From assembly GCF_009764355.1 (NCBI RefSeq), contig NZ_LNUA01000061.1, forward strand, positions 4,198-68,197: a stretch of DNA of 64,000 bases. The letters run 5' to 3'. The position numbers and the translations under genes were made by a program. The notes beneath the pieces are model-generated. The model did not search any database and had not been told where the DNA came from. It worked only from the letters and a program-made list of their open reading frames with translations. The first letter of the stretch is position 1; each line of letters starts with the position of its first letter. Positions 60,132 through 64,000 of this stretch are shown piece by piece. This DNA comes from Companilactobacillus bobalius (GTDB taxonomy: Bacteria > Bacillota > Bacilli > Lactobacillales > Lactobacillaceae).

Positions 60132-62048
60132 ATGAAAAAGAGTTTATCTCAGTCCGCTTACGGTGGTGTATCGGGTGAAAAATATGTACCGTATGTGACT
60201 GATAAAGATAATCACGGTGGCAGCTCAGTCGTTATGATTATGGGTGCCATACTAGCAGTTATTTTTGCCGCTTCAACAGCATATTCTGGTATGAAAGCTG
60301 GATTAACCGTTGCTGCGGGGATTCCAGGATCAATTATTGGTTCTGGACTTATTGCCGCCTTTGCTAAAAAGAAAGGCATGCTGGGTAAGAATTTACTCCA
60401 AGGAATGTCCAGTGGTGGTGAATCTATTGCCAGTGGAATGATTTATGTTTTACCTGCCATTATCATTATTGGTGGCCGGGTCAACTTTATTGCCGGAGTT
60501 TTAGTTGGGGCTTTGGCTGTACTGTTTGCAATCGGAACGGCTTCACTGGTTGAAAACTACTTGGTAGTTGAAGAACACGGAAAATTAGTTTATCCAGAAT
60601 CTATGGCTATTTCTGAAGCTTTGGTTGCCTCCGAAGCCGGAGGGGATTCCTTGAAATTTATGGGAATTGGTTTTGGAATTGGTGGTTTATTGACACTTTT
60701 GACAACTCAAGTTTTTGGTTGGGTTAATAGTGTAATCACTTATGTTGGTAATTCTTTCTATCGTTGGAAGATGTCGACTGAAGTCAATCCAATGTTAGCT
60801 GGTATTGGATTCGTGGTTGGACTAGATGTTTCTTTAACGATGTTTGCTGGTTCAATTCTATCTAACTTTGCTATAACGCCATTAATTGCTAACTTTACTC
60901 AAATGGCAACTAACAATGCTAAAGATTGGAACGATGTGACAATTGCTGTAAATCAAATGGGTGTTGACCAAGTTGCCGGTTCTTATTCGAAATACATTGG
61001 TGCCGGTATGATGCTCTGTGGTGGTATTGTCGGAGCCATTAAGTTGATTCCTGTTATCGTCACATCAATCAAGAAAACTTTGAATGCTAGAAATGGTGGC
61101 AGTGATGATCGTAATATGTTAGGTATTTGGTCATTAGTTATTGCTGTTATTGCAATTTTTGTTGTTGGATTCTTCATTTCTGGCAACATCGCCATGGCTA
61201 TTGTAGGCGGTATTCTTTCTATTATTTTGGCACTATTATTCGTAATTGTTTCCGCTAGATTGGCTGGAACAATTGGTTGTTCAAATGCGCCAGTATCAGG
61301 GATGACCATTGCTTCACTAGTTATCATGACATTAGTCTTCGTTATCTTCGGATGGAAGAGTAATGCAGATAATCAAATTCTTCTATTATTTGGAGTCTTC
61401 ATTGTTACTGCCATTTCAGTTGGTGGTGCTTATATGCAGACTCAAAAAGTTAGTTATGTCATTGGTGGCAACAAGAATGAAATGATGAAGTATTTCATGG
61501 TTGCTGCAATGATTGGTGTCATCGTGGTTGTCGGAACGACTGTACTTCTTGAACCTCAATTAAAAATTACAGGTTCAAATCCACCATTTGGTTTACCACA
61601 AGCTAATTTAATTGCCACTTTGACAACTGGTATCATGTCAGGAAATCTTCCTTGGATCATGATTATTATCGGTGTTGTCATGGCTATTGTTTGCTGGATG
61701 TTAGGTCTATCAATTATGACTGTTGCTTTAGGATTCTATCTACCAATCTCAACAACTTCAATTATTTTAGTTGGTGCCTTAATCAAATTATTGATTGATA
61801 AAGTTACAAAAGATAAGGCTCTAAAAGACAGACGTATCCAAAGTGGTGTCAGTTTATCATCAGGTTTAATTGCTGGTGGTTCAATTATTGGTTTAATCGG
61901 AATTATTCTACATGTGACCGGTGTGCTTGGAGATAAAGCTCCAGCTGGATTTGCCGGTAGTAACGAAATGGGACTGATTTTGTTGGCAATCTTAGTAATT
62001 GCTATCGTAGCTCCATTGTTAAATATCAAGAAGGAAACAAATAAGTAA
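60132..62048 (+). CDS. OPT-family oligopeptide transporter
   Basis: A 638-residue polytopic membrane protein, roughly 14 to 16 spans, of the bacterial OPT family. The first span region AVIFAASTAYSGMKAGLTVA and the following GIPGSIIGSG are characteristic. LLEPQLKITGSNPPFGLPQAN near residue 475-495 is a conserved loop (quoted in part: NPPFGLPQAN). It likely imports small peptides with protons. It is first in an operon with a PqqD-like protein and a dipeptidase that would degrade imported peptides. Ideal AGGGGAGG site. Confidence 0.9.
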   Translation: MKKSLSQSAYGGVSGEKYVPYVTDKDNHGGSSVVMIMGAILAVIFAASTAYSGMKAGLTVAAGIPGSIIGSGLIAAFAKKKGMLGKNLLQGMSSGGESIASGMIYVLPAIIIIGGRVNFIAGVLVGALAVLFAIGTASLVENYLVVEEHGKLVYPESMAISEALVASEAGGDSLKFMGIGFGIGGLLTLLTTQVFGWVNSVITYVGNSFYRWKMSTEVNPMLAGIGFVVGLDVSLTMFAGSILSNFAITPLIANFTQMATNNAKDWNDVTIAVNQMGVDQVAGSYSKYIGAGMMLCGGIVGAIKLIPVIVTSIKKTLNARNGGSDDRNMLGIWSLVIAVIAIFVVGFFISGNIAMAIVGGILSIILALLFVIVSARLAGTIGCSNAPVSGMTIASLVIMTLVFVIFGWKSNADNQILLLFGVFIVTAISVGGAYMQTQKVSYVIGGNKNEMMKYFMVAAMIGVIVVVGTTVLLEPQLKITGSNPPFGLPQANLIATLTTGIMSGNLPWIMIIIGVVMAIVCWMLGLSIMTVALGFYLPISTTSIILVGALIKLLIDKVTKDKALKDRRIQSGVSLSSGLIAGGSIIGLIGIILHVTGVLGDKAPAGFAGSNEMGLILLAILVIAIVAPLLNIKKETNK

Positions 62049-62060
62049 GGGGCGATGGAG

Positions 62061-62417
62061 ATGGCTAAACGTCCAGAATTAACTGAAGAAGATTTGAAAC
62101 ACATGGTATTTCAGAAGAATCCTGAAGTTACCTATAAGAAAAAAGCAGGAATTGTAACAATTGTTCGCGAACAGAATCATCCGATTCAGAAGCTTTTCCG
62201 TAAGTTACACATGCATATTCCTGAAAAATCTTATTTAGAGATGGATGAATATGGTAGCTATGTTTTTACTAAGGTTAATGGACGTCGCAATGCTTACGAA
62301 ATCGGAAAAGAGCTTGCTGAAAAGTTTCCAGACGCCGATAAGTATCGTTACACAAGATTGATTTTGTTCCTGCAGCAAATTGAGAGTGTCGATCACCTAA
62401 TAGAACGAGTATCATAA
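62061..62417 (+). CDS. PqqD-like small protein
   Basis: 118 residues from the ATG at 62061, for which AAGGGG is well spaced; an ATG at 62055 is too close. The C-terminal half has the PqqD fold signature: LEMDEYGSYVFTKVNGRRN and IGKELAEKFPD, then LILFLQQIE. PqqD-type domains bind leader peptides of ribosomally made, modified peptides, as a chaperone for a modifying enzyme. No radical-SAM or other modifying enzyme is present, and it is flanked by a peptide transporter and a peptidase. It may instead bind peptides for PepD or regulate the transporter. Confidence 0.7.
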   Translation: MAKRPELTEEDLKHMVFQKNPEVTYKKKAGIVTIVREQNHPIQKLFRKLHMHIPEKSYLEMDEYGSYVFTKVNGRRNAYEIGKELAEKFPDADKYRYTRLILFLQQIESVDHLIERVS

Positions 62418-62458
62418 TAATTAAATAATCATAATTTTTATTAATGGGGGATATTAAA

Positions 62459-63886
62459 ATGACAGATCGTATTGAATTATCAGCATGTACATCAATCATG
62501 GTTGGTAAGAAAGCTTCGATGGATGGAGCAACTTATATTTCAAGAAATGAAGATCGATTGAATGCTATTTATAGAAAACGTATCATCGTTCAACCAGCTG
62601 TTTCTGGACGTGACGAAACTTATGTTTCACCATATAACAAGATGACAGCACCATATCCTACAAGTGGCTATCGTTACACGTCAACACTTGATGCCAACCA
62701 AAGTACAGGACCTAACGAAGAAGATGGTTTCAATGAAAAGAACGTTGGTATGAGTGCTACTGAAAGTGTTTACGCTAATGAAAAAGTTTTAGCTTTTGAT
62801 CCATACGTAAAGAATGGACTAGCTGAAGATTCACTTGCAACCTTAGTTTTGCCATACATTAACTCAGCACGTGATGGAGTTAAATATCTTGGTAGATTAG
62901 TTGCTAAATATGGTTCTGCTGAAGGTAATGGACTTCAATTCAATGACAAAGATGAAGTTTGGTACATGGAAGTAGTAACAGGACATCAATGGGTTGCCGT
63001 ACGTATTCCTGATGACTGCTATGCCGTAGCCGCTAACCAAGTAGCCATTCAAGATATCGACTTCAACGATCCTGACAATTACATGTGGGCCGATGGAATC
63101 CAAGAATTTGTATCAGAACATAACTTGAATCCAGACTTCGACCGTTGGGACTTCAGACATATTTTTGGAACAGATACCGAAAAAGACCATCATTACAACA
63201 CACCAAGAGTATGGTTTGCACAACGTTATTTGAACCCATCAATTGAACAAGATCCAGAGTCAGCAGAACTACCATTTATCAGAAAAGCCGAAAAGAAGAT
63301 TGCTGTAGAAGACATTCAATATCTATTGAAGTCACATTACAACGAAACAAAATACGATCCACTAGGCAGTGGTAGTGAACATGACAAGAAGACATATCGT
63401 GCTATTTCACTATCAAGAACAGCCAACTCCCATATCCTTCAAATGAGAGATTCAGATAAGAATGGAGCAGCCGGAGTAGAATGGACAGGATTCGGAATTC
63501 CAAGCTTCTGCCCACAAGTACCATTCTTTACAAATGCCAATGACATTGATGAGTCATACAGCTACACACCAGAGAAGATGGATCTAAAGAGTGCATATTG
63601 GATGTATGAAGCCTTAGCAATGGTAGTAGAAAGTCACTACAAAGAATTCGTAGAACCAAACCTAGATTATCAAAAAGCATTGTCAGAATGGGCAAGAAGA
63701 AAGATTGCAGCAGTAGATGAAAAAGCAGTCAAAATGACAGGAGATGCCCTAACAGATTACCTAACAGAGCAAAACCATGAAATTGTAAAACATTACAATG
63801 AAGAGACAATGAAACATCTAGCAGATTTGGTAACACAAGGAACAGAGTTAAGTAAGTTAACATTCAAGATGGATCCAAATCTTTAG
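62459..63886 (+). CDS. pepD: C69-family dipeptidase PepD
   Basis: 475 residues from the ATG at 62459, with GGGGG at the right distance; the ATG at 62444 overlaps that box. Cys10 in ELSACTSIMVGKKASMDG is the N-terminal-nucleophile cysteine of the C69 family, followed by SRNED. The bulk is the Ntn-hydrolase fold (for example WYMEVVTGHQWVAVRIPDD). It hydrolyses a wide range of dipeptides in the cytoplasm, complementing the OPT importer. Its stop overlaps a family 1 element. Confidence 0.92.
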   Translation: MTDRIELSACTSIMVGKKASMDGATYISRNEDRLNAIYRKRIIVQPAVSGRDETYVSPYNKMTAPYPTSGYRYTSTLDANQSTGPNEEDGFNEKNVGMSATESVYANEKVLAFDPYVKNGLAEDSLATLVLPYINSARDGVKYLGRLVAKYGSAEGNGLQFNDKDEVWYMEVVTGHQWVAVRIPDDCYAVAANQVAIQDIDFNDPDNYMWADGIQEFVSEHNLNPDFDRWDFRHIFGTDTEKDHHYNTPRVWFAQRYLNPSIEQDPESAELPFIRKAEKKIAVEDIQYLLKSHYNETKYDPLGSGSEHDKKTYRAISLSRTANSHILQMRDSDKNGAAGVEWTGFGIPSFCPQVPFFTNANDIDESYSYTPEKMDLKSAYWMYEALAMVVESHYKEFVEPNLDYQKALSEWARRKIAAVDEKAVKMTGDALTDYLTEQNHEIVKHYNEETMKHLADLVTQGTELSKLTFKMDPNL

Positions 63887-64000
63887 AGAGCGAAGCAGGC
63901 CCGCTTAGATTCTGAGCATTTGCAGGACTTTGCGAATTGGCTGCGTAGCAGACAGTTCGTGAAGTCAGGCAAAGCACAGGAATCTGGCCTGCGCAGCTCG
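63885..64000 (+). repeat. Interspersed hairpin element, family 1 type B
   Basis: GCAGGCC / GGCCTGC arms, AGATTC / GAATCT, TTTGC / GCAAA inner pairs, as in the copy at 52611. It begins in the PepD stop codon and reaches the window end, so its right flank is not seen. Confidence 0.85.

Overview
The window looks like chromosomal DNA of a low-GC lactic acid bacterium of the Lactobacillaceae, probably Companilactobacillus-like; this is inferred from A/T-rich codon use, strong GGAGG-type ribosome binding sites, many TTG/GTG starts, cellobiose-type PTS permeases with GH1 phospho-glucosidases, a lactobacillar opp operon and a PepD dipeptidase. I see no rRNA, tRNA, CRISPR array, transposase or prophage.

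Layout. 1-3860: the 3' part of a baeRF-like gene, an acetyltransferase, two NAD(P)-binding proteins and a flavodoxin. 3872-9876: a complete oligopeptide importer transcribed leftward as oppD-oppF-oppB-oppC-oppA. 10300-11550: a membrane-anchored unknown and two tiny HTH genes. 11700-32930: a large carbohydrate region with a GH65 phosphorylase, an SDR, an RpiR regulator, EIIC, GH1 phospho-glucosidase and ROK kinase, then two tandem near-identical EIIC genes, AraC + EIIC + a GH3 glucosidase broken by an in-frame stop, an ABC exporter, and a GH1-EIIC operon divergent from a GntR regulator. 33114-43138: a membrane acyltransferase, a CoA ligase and a sulfonate-type binding protein (+ strand) face a matching ATPase, permease and second CoA ligase (- strand). 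Between them are three membrane-anchored XRE regulators, a CPBP protease and a SecB-like protein. 43568-45651: a two-component system. 45813-51463: metal homeostasis (Fur-family regulator, Zn/Mn-type ABC importer, fur-arsC, two VIT/CCC1 iron/manganese transporters). 51725-52483: a CsoR-family repressor divergent from thioredoxin. 53028-55686: two unknowns, an isochorismatase-type hydrolase and an LCP protein. 55790-59414: a second GntR / GH1 / EIIC locus. 59935-63886: an OPT transporter, a PqqD-like protein and a PepD dipeptidase behind a CcpA-controlled promoter and a possible leader peptide.

How it fits together. The window carries six cellobiose/lactose-type EIIC permeases but no EIIA or EIIB, so the permeases must share components encoded elsewhere. 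Peptide nutrition is served twice (Opp and OPT-PepD). Metal genes are organised around three different sensors, with recognisable operators.

The items most worth a second look are: (i) a family of about 115-125 bp interspersed hairpin elements, six copies here, whose arms change together between copies and which often start at a stop codon; (ii) three neighbouring genes (CPBP protease and two membrane XRE regulators) whose promoters share GCAACC-N6-TTCT at a fixed distance from the -10; (iii) the split CoA-ligase / ABC importer / acyltransferase locus; (iv) the OPT-PqqD-PepD operon and its leader. Families are assigned from motifs read by eye; no database search was possible.
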